Of a DNA stretch of 40,951 bases, positions 32,945-40,951 are shown one piece after another; the first letter of the stretch is position 1, and each line of letters starts with the position of its first letter. A model generated the notes under the pieces. It did no database searches. It saw nothing but the letters and a program-made list of their open reading frames with translations, and was not told the DNA's origin. A program made the position numbers and the translations under genes. The stretch lies in NCBI GenBank assembly GCA_002348365.1, contig DEBC01000008.1, positions 49,966 to 90,916 of the forward strand. Reading direction: 5' to 3'. This DNA comes from Alphaproteobacteria bacterium UBA2966. GTDB taxonomy: Bacteria; Pseudomonadota; Alphaproteobacteria; UBA2966.

Positions 32945-33602
32945 AATCGTCGTCGATACGGAAACAACGGGCCTGAGCCCGTCTGCAGGTCACCGCGTGA
33001 TCGAGATCGGGTGTCTCGAGCTGGTCAATCACATGCCGACGGGTGCCGTGTTCCACGAATATCTCAATCCCGAGAGGGATGTCCCCGCCGAGGCCGTGCA
33101 GATACATGGTCTGACAGACGAATTCCTATCGTCGAAACCTCTCTTTGCGTCGGTGGCGGACAGATTTCTGGAGTTCGTGGCAGGAGCGAAACTGATCATT
33201 CACAACGCCGAATTCGATCTCGGTTTTCTGAATGCGGAACTGAAGCGCCTGGAGCGCGGCTCACTCACGAATGTCGTTACCGATACGCTGACCCTCGCCC
33301 GCAAGAAATATCCGGGCGGGCAAGCCAGTCTGGATGCCTTGTGTCGGCGCTTCAACATCGACAATTCTGCACGCATCAAGCACAGCGCATTGTTGGACGC
33401 AGAACTACTCGCCGAAGTGTATCTGGAACTGATCGGCGGGCGGCAGCCGGGTCTCATGCTGGAGACGAACACGAGGGTTATGGTGTCTGCCCAGGTAGCG
33501 CGGGAGGAACGCCCGGCGCGGCCGCACGCCCCCTCGCCGGAAGAACTTGCTGCGCATGAGGCATTTCTGGATTCGCTGGAGAATCCTCTCTGGCGCCGCT
33601 GA
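32937..33602 (+). CDS. dnaQ: DNA polymerase III subunit epsilon (3'-5' proofreading exonuclease)
   Basis: Proofreads for the replicative polymerase. The 221-residue protein is a DEDDh exonuclease: Exo I VVDTETTGLSP near residues 5-15, Exo II IIHNAEFDLGFLN near 85-97, and Exo III HSALLDAELLAEVYLEL. The tail (from about 185, ending LENPLWRR) is the region expected to contact the polymerase alpha subunit. It begins 8 nt inside the end of coaE and ends the ppsR-dnaQ operon, facing secB across 36 bp. Confidence 0.96.
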   Translation: MREIVVDTETTGLSPSAGHRVIEIGCLELVNHMPTGAVFHEYLNPERDVPAEAVQIHGLTDEFLSSKPLFASVADRFLEFVAGAKLIIHNAEFDLGFLNAELKRLERGSLTNVVTDTLTLARKKYPGGQASLDALCRRFNIDNSARIKHSALLDAELLAEVYLELIGGRQPGLMLETNTRVMVSAQVAREERPARPHAPSPEELAAHEAFLDSLENPLWRR

Positions 33603-33638
33603 AATTTTGAACTCGATCGGTTCGGAACGGGGCGTGCT

Positions 33639-34133
33639 CTAGTCCGGCACGGTGGCAGGGACGTTTGGATCCGCCTGCGTGCCCTCCTGCTCGGCACGGC
33701 GCTGCCGATAGAGCGCGGCGAAATTGATCGGATCCAGCAACAGAGGCGCGAATCCACCGTCCCGCGTGGTCTCCGCAATCACCCGTCGGGCGAAGGGGAA
33801 CATGATTCGGGGGCATTCGATCATGCACACGGATTCCAGGCGTTCGGGTGGGAAGTTCTGAATCAGAAACACACCAGAGTATTGCAGCTCCACGACGAAC
33901 AAGGTCGTGTCGCCACGGGTGGCATTGGCCGTGATGCGTAATCCGACTTCGTGGTTCGCGTTACCGAGCGCCCGGGCGTCGACATCGACATCGACATTGA
34001 TCGCCGGCTGATTTTGCTCAGACCGAAGACTGCCGGGTGCGTTGGGGTTCTCGAAAGAGAGATCCTTGATGTATCGCGCCCGTACGCTCAGTCGCGGCGC
34101 TGCCCTTGGTTCGCTTTCAGCCGCATCTGACAT
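33639..34133 (-). CDS. secB: Protein-export chaperone SecB
   Basis: Tetrameric cytoplasmic chaperone that keeps precursor proteins unfolded and hands them to SecA. The 164-residue protein has the family pattern RARYIKDLSFENPNAP, beta-rich middle (HEVGLRITANA, LFVVELQYSGVF) and MIECPRIMFPFARRVIAETTRDGGFAPLLLDPINFAALY. ATG 34133 has GGGGGA 7 nt upstream. It follows fxsA by 36 nt on the same strand and is probably co-transcribed with it. Confidence 0.96.
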   Translation of the reverse strand: MSDAAESEPRAAPRLSVRARYIKDLSFENPNAPGSLRSEQNQPAINVDVDVDARALGNANHEVGLRITANATRGDTTLFVVELQYSGVFLIQNFPPERLESVCMIECPRIMFPFARRVIAETTRDGGFAPLLLDPINFAALYRQRRAEQEGTQADPNVPATVPD

Positions 34134-34169
34134 GCTGCCATCCCCCTGAACCCAACGCTGTCACATAAC

Positions 34170-34712
34170 TCACTTGCGCCCCCATCGGGAAGAGACACCG
34201 TTATCGTGCTTGATGTCATTATCATCCATTTGCGGTTCGCTACGCTGATCTTCTTCTTGACGGGAAATAGTGAAATTTCCTTCGATCGTTGTAGAGCCGC
34301 CGCCGTCGTCTCGCGTGTGCCCCCGCGGGGCGCCACCATTCATCCACACCCTATTGCTGTCAAGAAATTGCGCGCGCACGACTGTTCGTATCCAGGAGCG
34401 AAACAATGGGATCAAAAACAATCCGCCTACCATGTCCGTTATGAAGCCGGGAGTGAGCAACAGTGCGCCTGCCAGAAGCAGGCAGATTCCATCGAAGATT
34501 TCACGAACCGGCAAACGGCCGGACGCAAAATTGGCCTGTGCTTGTTTGAGAATTGCCAGTCCCTGATGTCGGATCAGTATTGAACCCAGCGCGGCCGTCG
34601 CAACAATCGCGGCCAGCGTCGGCCACAGGCCGACCACGCCGCCGACCTGGATAAATACCGCGATCTCCAATATTGGAATCCCGATGAACAGACACAGTAG
34701 AATGAGGGGCAT
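34170..34712 (-). CDS. fxsA: FxsA family membrane protein
   Basis: A 180-residue cytoplasmic-membrane protein. The first 30 residues (MPLILLCLFIGIPILEIAVFIQVGG) and the region 25-45 are hydrophobic, followed by GSILIRHQGLAILKQAQANFASG and a further hydrophobic segment LLLAGALLLTPGFITDMVGGLFLIP, all typical of FxsA. The C-terminal 50 residues are polar. E. coli FxsA suppresses phage T7 exclusion by the F plasmid when overproduced; its normal role is unclear. The frame is open 81 codons further, but ATG 34712 matches the family N-terminus. It precedes secB and is divergent from the Tim44-like gene. Confidence 0.92.
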   Translation of the reverse strand: MPLILLCLFIGIPILEIAVFIQVGGVVGLWPTLAAIVATAALGSILIRHQGLAILKQAQANFASGRLPVREIFDGICLLLAGALLLTPGFITDMVGGLFLIPLFRSWIRTVVRAQFLDSNRVWMNGGAPRGHTRDDGGGSTTIEGNFTISRQEEDQRSEPQMDDNDIKHDNGVSSRWGRK

Positions 34713-34900
34713 GGCGTGAACTCGGTTTCTTTCGATCCCCAATGTGATCGGTCCCACGCGTGCACACTCTGGACCGCGTAAGGACAAGCCGCTAGTGTAC
34801 CAGCAATCGACAGGCCTGGAATTTTGATGCCAAGTTGGCGATCCAGCATGTCGGACCGGGCCACGGATGTGACGTGGCTTCACCCACGGGATCTCGGATA

Positions 34901-35581
34901 ATGGGCGAGGGCTTCCCCTTTCTTGACATCGTTTTGTTCGCCATGGTGGCTGCATTCATCATTTTGCGGCTCCGCGGTGTACTGGGCCGGCGTCCGGGAA
35001 ACGGCCGGCCTAACTACGACGCGCTTTCCCGTCGCCAGCAAGGCGACGAGAATGTCATTACGTTGCCGGACCGTGCTCAAGACTCACCCGAAGAGTCCGA
35101 CCAAGAATATGAGGCGGAAGAGGAAGCGGTCGTTGGGGCGGGACTGAGAGACATCCGTGCCGCAGATAATCAGTTTTCGCCGGATGAGTTCCTGCAGGGG
35201 GCCCGTGCTGCTTATGAGATGATCGTAACGGCTTACGCGGTCGCGGACGATGCGGTGCTCCAGCAGTTGCTGTCGGACGAGGTTTACGAGAATTTTGCGG
35301 GCGCCATCCAGGAGCGGATTTCTATGGGCCATACGCTGGAAACGACTCTGTTGGCGATTCGGTCCGCCGATATCGTCGAGGCGCGGCTCGCTGGAGACAC
35401 GGCTGAGGTTACAGTCAAGTTTGTCTCCGACGTGATCAATGTGACTCGTGAAGAGGACGGAACCGTTGTCTCAGGCGATCCTGACATGGCCCAAGACGTA
35501 ACCGACTTCTGGACATTCGCCCGGAATGCTCGCAGTTCTGATCCTAACTGGCAGCTGGTTGAGACCCGAAGCCCCCAGTAA
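34901..35581 (+). CDS. Tim44-like domain membrane protein
   Basis: A 226-residue protein with an N-terminal membrane helix (LDIVLFAMVAAFIILRLRGVLG), a polar acidic linker, and a C-terminal Tim44-like domain from about residue 85 (FLQGARAAYEMIVTAYAVADD, LLSDEVYENFAGAI, VTVKFVSDVINVTRE, DFWTFARN). Bacterial relatives (TimA in Caulobacter) are related to the mitochondrial import subunit Tim44, and are thought to act at the inner membrane. I start at ATG 34901 (MGEGFPFLDIVLF), the family N-terminus, rather than the TTG at 34835. It lies 21 nt before mltA and is divergent from fxsA-secB, which is the usual arrangement. Confidence 0.93.
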   Translation: MGEGFPFLDIVLFAMVAAFIILRLRGVLGRRPGNGRPNYDALSRRQQGDENVITLPDRAQDSPEESDQEYEAEEEAVVGAGLRDIRAADNQFSPDEFLQGARAAYEMIVTAYAVADDAVLQQLLSDEVYENFAGAIQERISMGHTLETTLLAIRSADIVEARLAGDTAEVTVKFVSDVINVTREEDGTVVSGDPDMAQDVTDFWTFARNARSSDPNWQLVETRSPQ

Positions 35582-35602
35582 TATCGCAACGCCCCCGGAA
35601 AG

Positions 35603-36829
35603 ATGATTCAAGGACGCCCCGCGGCCGTCAGTGTTTGGCTGGCAGCGCTGGGTATCGCACTCGCCATCTGGTGGGTGACCAAGCCTCCGCCTCCAGACCG
35701 GACGGAATTGCTTATGGAGGCCGTGGAGCATCGTCAGCTTGCTGATTGGACAGACGACGATCATCACCTCGCCCTGCAGGCGTTTTTGCGTTCGTGCGCG
35801 CGTCTGGAGGCACTGCCGCTGGAAAGTCAGGTCGGACCCGACCGATTTGATGCCACCGCCTCAGATTGGCGGCGGCCTTGCGAACGCGGCCAAGGCCTGA
35901 CGCAGGCAAACCCGGCGGCCGCCCGACAATTTTTTGAAGATGAGTTCGTTCCCACCGCAATTAGCGATGGCGGGAAGGCAGAGGGCCTGTTCACCGGTTA
36001 TTACGAACCGCACTACGAGGGCAGTCGAGAACGCATTGGCCGCTACAACGTGCCTGTTTACGGCCGACCCGAAGATCTGGTCACGGCGGACCTCGGCGCG
36101 TTTCAGGCGAAGTGGGAGGGGGTTCACCTTGTGGGAAGATTGGAAGAAGGAAAACTCCTGCCATTCGATACGCGCGAGGCGATCGAAAGCGACGGACTGG
36201 AAGATCGGGCCGAAGTCATCCTCTGGCTGCGCAGCGCTGTCGACGCGTTTTTCCTTCAGATTCAGGGATCCGGGCGCATTCGGTTGAGTGACGGAAGCGA
36301 GACCCGGGTTGGATATGTCGCCAGCAATGGCCATCCCTATACGGCCATCGGTAAAGAACTCGTCGCGAGAGGAGCACTGGCCGAAGATGGAGTCTCGATG
36401 CAGTCGATTCGTCGCTGGCTTGAAGCGAATTCCGCCAAAGCCCGCGATCTCATGTCGGTCAACGCACGCTACATCTTCTTTAGTGAACTGATTGGAGACG
36501 GCCCGTTCGGCGCTGCGCAGGTCGTCTTAAGCCCAGGACGGTCCCTGGCGATCGATACGACGCTGATACCGTTGCATTTGCCTGTATGGTTGGAAACGAC
36601 GTGGCCGCCGGGAAGCGATCGGCCGGAAGGTGCAACGCTCCGCCGGCTCATGATCACCCAGGATACCGGCAGCGCAATCCGCGGGCCGGTGCGCGGAGAT
36701 GTATTCTGGGGCGGTGGCCGGGAGGCCGAAGAGCTGGCAGGCCGGATGAGTGAGGCAGGACAATATTTCCTGCTGTTGCCCAAGGCGCTACACGAAAGAC
36801 TGGCTGCCGCCCGGGAGAAAACCCAGTGA
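35603..36829 (+). CDS. mltA: Membrane-bound lytic murein transglycosylase A
   Basis: Cleaves peptidoglycan glycan strands with formation of 1,6-anhydro-muramic acid in the periplasm. The 408-residue protein has the MltA domain (FTGYYEPHYEGSR, PVYGRPEDLV, FFLQIQGSGRIRL, NGHPYTAIGKEL) and the C-terminal 3D domain (IDTTLIPLHLPVWLETTW, QDTGSAIRGPVRGDVFWGGG) containing the conserved catalytic Asp region. The N-terminus (VWLAALGIALAIWWV) is a signal anchor without a lipobox Cys, so unlike E. coli MltA it does not appear to be a lipoprotein. GGAAAG precedes ATG 35603. Confidence 0.94.
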   Translation: MIQGRPAAVSVWLAALGIALAIWWVTKPPPPDRTELLMEAVEHRQLADWTDDDHHLALQAFLRSCARLEALPLESQVGPDRFDATASDWRRPCERGQGLTQANPAAARQFFEDEFVPTAISDGGKAEGLFTGYYEPHYEGSRERIGRYNVPVYGRPEDLVTADLGAFQAKWEGVHLVGRLEEGKLLPFDTREAIESDGLEDRAEVILWLRSAVDAFFLQIQGSGRIRLSDGSETRVGYVASNGHPYTAIGKELVARGALAEDGVSMQSIRRWLEANSAKARDLMSVNARYIFFSELIGDGPFGAAQVVLSPGRSLAIDTTLIPLHLPVWLETTWPPGSDRPEGATLRRLMITQDTGSAIRGPVRGDVFWGGGREAEELAGRMSEAGQYFLLLPKALHERLAAAREKTQ

Positions 36830-36920
36830 AGCATCCGGCTTATGAATCCCATCGCTTGCGCGGTTTTGGAGGGTGGGATTTATTGGCCATAGATTGCAGA
36901 GAAACCATGAGGTTCATCGG

Positions 36921-37751
36921 GTGAGTGCGACGAAAGACGCATCTGCATCGTCGGGTCCCGACCTGAAGGATGACGCCGATTTCGGGAGTCCACGGGTGGG
37001 GCTGTTCGTGACCTGTCTCGTGGATTTGTTTCGGCCCACGATTGGGTTTGCTGCGGTGAAGCTGCTGGAAAATGCCGGCTGCACCGTTGAGGTGCCCATC
37101 TCTCAAACCTGTTGTGGACAGCCTGCCTTCAATTCGGGGGCTCGGTCCGAAGCGCAGGCGGTCGCCCGCCGGGTCGTCGCGGCGTTCGACACCTTCGACT
37201 ATGTGGTGGCCCCCTCGGGAAGTTGCGCTGGAATGTTGAGGCGTCACTATCCCGACCTGTTGACCGGAGACGACCACTGGGGTCCCAGAGCGAAGGATCT
37301 GGCCCGTCGAAGCCATGAGCTCCTGTCGTTCCTGGTGGATATCTGTGGCGTGACGTCGACGGCCGCGACATATCAGGGGACGGTGGCGTATCAGGATTCG
37401 TGCTCGAGCCTCCGAGACATGGGTGTTCGGGATCAGCCGCGCGACCTGCTCCAGACAATCGAGGGACTAACCCTGCAAGAAGCGCCCGAGGCCGAAGCCT
37501 GCTGCGGATTTGGCGGGACCTTCTCAGTCAAATACGGACCGATATCGGCGGATATCGTGGGCCGCAAAGCCGATGCACTCTCTTCCGTGAATCCCGACCT
37601 GATTTTGGGGGGCGATCTCGGCTGCCTCATGAATATCTCCGGAAAGCTGCGGCGCGAAGGCATGGATATTCCCGTTCGGCATGCCGCCGAGGTGCTTGCG
37701 GACATGGTTCAAGATGCGCCCATTTGCGCACCCGATCAGGACGGGACCTGA
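36921..37751 (+). CDS. lutA: LutA-type (Fe-S)-binding protein, L-lactate oxidation
   Basis: First subunit of the LutABC (LldEFG) complex that oxidises L-lactate to pyruvate. The 276-residue protein has two CCG domains: VGLFVTCLVDLFRP with SQTCCGQPAFNSGA near the N-terminus, and EACCGFGGTFSVKYGPIS near residue 195, which bind Fe-S clusters. I start at GTG 36921 because GAGG lies 8 nt upstream; the frame is open to GTG 36873, but there GGAGG abuts the codon. The N-terminus is about 30 residues longer than in Bacillus. Its stop shares a base with the lutB start. A glycolate-oxidase iron-sulfur subunit is the alternative, but the gene trio argues for Lut. Confidence 0.92.
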   Translation: MSATKDASASSGPDLKDDADFGSPRVGLFVTCLVDLFRPTIGFAAVKLLENAGCTVEVPISQTCCGQPAFNSGARSEAQAVARRVVAAFDTFDYVVAPSGSCAGMLRRHYPDLLTGDDHWGPRAKDLARRSHELLSFLVDICGVTSTAATYQGTVAYQDSCSSLRDMGVRDQPRDLLQTIEGLTLQEAPEAEACCGFGGTFSVKYGPISADIVGRKADALSSVNPDLILGGDLGCLMNISGKLRREGMDIPVRHAAEVLADMVQDAPICAPDQDGT

Positions 37752-39184
37752 TGGAGTCGAGCGAGACCTTTCCGGAGAATGCTGTCAAGGCGATCACCGA
37801 CGATCAGCTGAGAATGGCGCTGAACAAAGTCCGGGACGGATTTGGCGGCGCCCGCCGCCAGGCTGCGGTCGACCGGTTGCCGGAATTCGACGCTCTGCGA
37901 GATGCGGCACGCGATATCAAGAACCACGCAATATCGCATCTCGATCTTTACCTCGAACGATTTGAGCAACGTGTGATCGAGAGTGGTGGCGTCGTCCACT
38001 GGTGTGAAACACCGGATGAGGCGCGCGACCTGATCTTACGACTTTGCCAAGAGGTCGATGCCCGGACGGTGACTAAGGGAAAGACCATGATCGCAGAAGA
38101 GATCGGGCTCAATCCTTTCCTAGAAGCGCACGGAATTACGCCGATAGAGACGGACCTCGGCGAATACATCATTCAGCTGGCTGACGAGCCGCCGAGTCAC
38201 ATCATCGCTCCGGCGATCCACAAGACCAAAGATCAGGTCGCGGATCTGTTTCACGAGCATCATCAGGCCTACGGCAAGACGGAGCGCCTCGATGATCCGG
38301 GCGAACTCGTCGATGAGGCACGCCAGGTTCTGCGAAGAAAATACATCGAGGCCGATGTTGGTATTACCGGGGCGAACTTCCTCATCGCCGAAACCGGGAG
38401 CACGGTGATTGTCACCAACGAGGGTAATGGCGACCTGACCCAGACATTGCCTCAGCGACACATTGTACTGGCGACTCCGGAAAAGATCGTTCCTACGCTC
38501 GAAGACGCGACGACCCTGTTGCGGGTTCTGGCGCGGTCGGCCACGGGACAGGAATTCTCGGTCTACACGACCTTTTCCACGGGCCCGAAACGTCAGCAAG
38601 ATCTGGACGGCCCCGAGAGCTTTCACGTTGTCATTCTCGATAACGGGCGGAGTCAACTCGTTGGCGGGCCGTTTCAGGACATGCTCCGGTGCATCAAGTG
38701 TGGCACGTGCCTGTTTCACTGCCCTGTGTACGCTTCGGTCGGCGGTCACGCCTACGGATCGGTGTATCAGGGTCCCATGGGTGCCGTGTTGACTCCCAAT
38801 CTCATCGGGTTGCCCACGACCCGGCATCTACCCAACGCGTCCAGCCTGTGCGGACGTTGCGAATCTGTGTGTCCCGTCCGAATTCCCATTCCCCGGATGC
38901 TGCGGCGGCTACGTGAGGAGGCTCACGCTGAAAGCGTGACTCCGCTGCACGAGCGTCTCGCTCTCAGAGCGTGGGCCTGGATGGCCCAGCGACCAGCGGT
39001 TTACCGACTCTGGGCCCGTTTCATGGCCGGAGCGCTTCGAACATTTTCGGGAAGGACGGGCCGGCTGCGCCGACTCCCCTTTGCCCGCGGATGGACAAAG
39101 GAGCGGGATTTCCCGGCCCCCCAGGGAGATACCTTCCTGGATCTTTGGCGACAGTCCGGGGGTGCGGCTCGTGATAAGGCATAG
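37751..39184 (+). CDS. lutB: LutB-type iron-sulfur protein, L-lactate oxidation
   Basis: Iron-sulfur subunit of the lactate oxidase complex. The 477-residue length is close to that of B. subtilis LutB. A LUD domain (VTKGKTMIAEEIGLN, ADVGITGANFLIAETGS) is followed by two 4Fe-4S motifs, CIKCGTCLFHCPVY near residue 316 and CGRCESVCPVRIP near residue 368, and a C-terminal helical region. ATG 37751 overlaps the lutA stop by one base (TGATG); the frame is open 117 codons further upstream but that part is inside lutA. lutC follows closely, so the three are an operon. Confidence 0.95.
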   Translation: MESSETFPENAVKAITDDQLRMALNKVRDGFGGARRQAAVDRLPEFDALRDAARDIKNHAISHLDLYLERFEQRVIESGGVVHWCETPDEARDLILRLCQEVDARTVTKGKTMIAEEIGLNPFLEAHGITPIETDLGEYIIQLADEPPSHIIAPAIHKTKDQVADLFHEHHQAYGKTERLDDPGELVDEARQVLRRKYIEADVGITGANFLIAETGSTVIVTNEGNGDLTQTLPQRHIVLATPEKIVPTLEDATTLLRVLARSATGQEFSVYTTFSTGPKRQQDLDGPESFHVVILDNGRSQLVGGPFQDMLRCIKCGTCLFHCPVYASVGGHAYGSVYQGPMGAVLTPNLIGLPTTRHLPNASSLCGRCESVCPVRIPIPRMLRRLREEAHAESVTPLHERLALRAWAWMAQRPAVYRLWARFMAGALRTFSGRTGRLRRLPFARGWTKERDFPAPQGDTFLDLWRQSGGAARDKA

Positions 39185-39190
39185 CATGGC

Positions 39191-39877
39191 ATGAGCGCGC
39201 GCGATGCCATACTCGGACGCATCCGGGATAATCTGCAGCGCGGTGAATTGGGCACCGATGCCGTCGAGGAGCGATTGACCAGGCACGAAGAGGGCATTCG
39301 CCCCGAGCGCGCCCAGCTCCCCCATGCAGCACAGGTTGATCTTTTCGCCGCCATGGCGGAAGAGGTCGACGCAAGCGTAGCGCGGGTTTCCACGATCGGA
39401 GATGTTCCGGGCGCCGTCGCAGATTTCCTGACCGCACATAACCTTCCGGCGCGACTGGTAGCGGCACCAGATGAACGACTCGAGACGATTCCATGGGCGC
39501 GGAAACCGACCCTCGAAGTGCGTAGAGGGAGTGCCGAGGAATCGGACGCGGTATCGGTCACACCGGCGCTGGCCGGCATTGCCGAAACCGGAACCATCAT
39601 GGCGGCGTCAGGATCGGCCACGCCGACGACCCTCAACTTCCTACCCGAAAATCATGTCGTGGTTCTTCGCGAAAGCGAAGTCGTCGGGACTTATGAAGAG
39701 GGCTGGCGTCGACTGCGGGAGCAGAGCGAAGGGTCGGGCGGCGAAACCTCGATGCCGCGGACCGTGAACTTTATCACCGGTCCGTCGCGGACCGCGGACA
39801 TTGCCATGACGCTTTACCTGGGAGCACACGGTCCTCGCCGCCTTCACATTATTCTGGTATCGGATGATGGCGAATAG
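39191..39877 (+). CDS. lutC: LutC-type LUD-domain protein, L-lactate oxidation
   Basis: Third subunit of the lactate-utilisation complex. The 228-residue protein starts MSARDAILGRIRDNLQ, a typical LutC N-terminus, and has the LUD/YkgG core with VTPALAGIAETGTIMAASGS, LPENHVVVLRESEVVGTYEE and the final TGPSRTADIAMTLYLGAHGPR. ATG 39191 lies 6 nt after the lutB stop. Its end overlaps the smr start by 14 nt, so the lut genes and smr are probably on one transcript although their functions are not related. Confidence 0.93.
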   Translation: MSARDAILGRIRDNLQRGELGTDAVEERLTRHEEGIRPERAQLPHAAQVDLFAAMAEEVDASVARVSTIGDVPGAVADFLTAHNLPARLVAAPDERLETIPWARKPTLEVRRGSAEESDAVSVTPALAGIAETGTIMAASGSATPTTLNFLPENHVVVLRESEVVGTYEEGWRRLREQSEGSGGETSMPRTVNFITGPSRTADIAMTLYLGAHGPRRLHIILVSDDGE

Positions 39878-40472
39878 CCGGGGCTCTTCGAAGAAACCTG
39901 ATCCACCAAAACCGGAAGACGATACCGATATTTGGCAGCGCGCCATGCGCGATACCGAGCCTCTTGCGCCGCGCCGCCGCCGCGCGACAGAGTTGGATGT
40001 GGAGGATTTCGATGCTCCCCTACAGGCGCAACCGACATCGAACCCGGCGGTCCGCCGCCAGGCCGTGCCGGCGAAGCGCAATTCGGCTCTGCCTCCCGCC
40101 GTGCCAGGGCGGCTGGACAAGCACGTCGTTCGGCGGTTGAAGCGCGGCGCTCAGAACATCGAGGCGCGCCTTGATCTGCACGGAATGACGCAGAAGGAAG
40201 CCCATGCTGATCTGCGCCATTTCATACGCGACACGGCCGCCCGCGGTTGTCGGTGCGTTCTTGTGATTACGGGAAAAGGTAGCCGTTCGGATAGCGAGGC
40301 GGATTTCCGGGACTCACCGCGAGGCGTTCTCCGCCGGATGGTGCCCCAATGGCTCTCGGCTCCGGATCTATCGATGCACGTCTCTGGGTTCGAGCCGGCC
40401 CTGCCTCAACACGGTGGTGCCGGTGCACTGTATGTTCAGCTGCGCCGAGTTCAACCGGGCGGCAAAGACTAG
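39864..40472 (+). CDS. Smr-domain protein (SmrA-like)
   Basis: A 202-residue protein with a disordered, charged N-terminal half and a C-terminal Smr domain from about residue 100 (ARLDLHGMTQKEAHADLRHFI, VLVITGKGSRSD, GVLRRMVPQWL, HGGAGALYVQLRR). The LDLHG and TGKG motifs are the family markers; Smr domains of this type nick or bind nucleic acids, and in E. coli and yeast act on mRNA of stalled ribosomes. It starts at ATG 39864 or 39867, overlapping lutC. It commonly follows mltA in alphaproteobacteria; here lutABC intervenes. Confidence 0.92.
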   Translation: MMANSRGSSKKPDPPKPEDDTDIWQRAMRDTEPLAPRRRRATELDVEDFDAPLQAQPTSNPAVRRQAVPAKRNSALPPAVPGRLDKHVVRRLKRGAQNIEARLDLHGMTQKEAHADLRHFIRDTAARGCRCVLVITGKGSRSDSEADFRDSPRGVLRRMVPQWLSAPDLSMHVSGFEPALPQHGGAGALYVQLRRVQPGGKD

Positions 40473-40481
40473 GGATTCGTA

Positions 40482-40951
40482 ATGCCCAGTTTGCGTGATC
40501 GGGCTGGTCAACGACTGGAGGCTCTGTTGGGTCCAATCGTGCTGGTGCTGACAAGATTTGAAATCTCTCCGAACCAGGTCACGATAGCGGGTCTGTTTGT
40601 CAATCTTGCCGCTGCGTGGCTCGTCATCCGGGGTGACTTTTTTCTCGCGGGTGCGGTTTATCTTCTGGGCGGTGGGTTCGACCTCCTTGATGGGATGCTG
40701 GCGCGCGCTTCAAACAGAGTCACCGCGGCCGGGGCCTATCTCGATTCCACGCTGGATCGCGTTTCGGAGGGCGTGGTCTTTGCGGCGATCGCCTACGCCT
40801 TTGCCAGCTAGGGCCAGGCTGGAGACGCCGGCATGGTGTTGCTGGCGCTTCTGGGCTCCCTTCTGGTGAGCTACACACGCGCCCGAGCTGAAGCAATGGG
40901 TATTGCGTGCAAAGTGGGAATAGCGACCCGTCCCGAGCGGATCGTGTTGCT
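40482..40951 (+). pseudogene. CDP-alcohol phosphatidyltransferase, interrupted by an in-frame TAG (continues past window edge)
   Basis: A membrane enzyme that joins a CDP-diacylglycerol-type donor to an alcohol in phospholipid synthesis. The full signature D-x2-DG-x2-AR-x8-G-x3-D-x3-D is present (FDLLDGMLARASNRV, then GAYLDSTLD), with membrane helices around it. At 40809-40811 there is an in-frame TAG after codon 109. The same frame continues without a stop to the window end and encodes GDAGMVLLALLGSLLVSYTRARAE and ATRPERIVL, which is exactly the expected next part of the family. So the gene is either inactivated by one base change (for example CAG or TGG to TAG), read through, or contains a sequencing error. 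ATG 40482 follows smr by 9 nt. Confidence 0.85.

Noticed and set aside
38247..38255. TGTTTCACG parS half-sites (also at 23971 and 38712)
   Set aside because: Only one arm is present; they encode Leu/Phe-His stretches in genes and lack the palindromic partner.
38120..38827. 235-codon minus-strand frame opposite lutB
   Set aside because: Antisense to a gene with clear Fe-S motifs; composition is that of a mirror frame.
1..40951. Search for tRNA genes, CRISPR arrays, transposases and phage genes
   Set aside because: No cloverleaf-like sequence, regularly spaced repeats or transposase/integrase motifs were found by eye.

Overview
The window looks like the replication-origin region of an alphaproteobacterial chromosome, probably from the Rhodospirillales or a relative; the exact taxon cannot be read from the sequence alone. 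The evidence is a well-known alphaproteobacterial gene order: DUF3576 lipoprotein, leuS-lptE-holA, parB-parA-rsmG-mnmG-mnmE, rho, hemJ-hemH-hemE, then, reading the other way, ppsR-maf-aroE-coaE-dnaQ, secB-fxsA, Tim44-like protein, mltA and smr. The genes are moderately GC-rich, tightly packed and often translationally coupled by 1-14 nt overlaps.

Region 1 (1-9.3 kb) is accessory-like. Three consecutive minus-strand genes encode TPR proteins: one cut by the window edge and two TPR-sulfotransferase fusions. A porin with a clear terminator and a candidate promoter follows. A fourth TPR gene, fused to a SAM methyltransferase, and a small lipoprotein separate the DUF3576 gene from leuS, which are neighbours in many relatives.

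Region 2 (9.4-19.6 kb) carries leuS, lptE (LPS assembly) and holA (DNA polymerase III delta), convergent to the par/gid block. A perfect 16-bp parS palindrome lies inside rsmG and a second site, one base off, lies just upstream of mnmG. ParB would bind these sites to segregate the origin.

Region 3 (19.7-25.5 kb) is a mixed insert between mnmE and rho: pyrE, a thioredoxin-like [2Fe-2S] ferredoxin, a DUF255 protein, an O6-alkylguanine transferase and two tandem quinone oxidoreductase paralogues.

Region 4 (25.5-30 kb) holds rho and the terminal haem genes hemJ, hemH and hemE on the minus strand. The 407-bp gap between hemE and ppsR matches the position of oriC in Caulobacter and Rickettsia and contains a cluster of DnaA-box-like 9-mers. 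Gene polarity is mainly minus to its left and plus to its right.

Region 5 (30-40.9 kb) starts with a coupled ppsR-maf-aroE-coaE-dnaQ operon. It continues with secB/fxsA facing a Tim44-like protein, mltA, an inserted lutABC lactate-oxidation operon, smr, and a CDP-alcohol phosphatidyltransferase. That last gene is interrupted by an in-frame TAG, and the family sequence resumes in the same frame right after it. No tRNA, rRNA, CRISPR array or transposase was seen.
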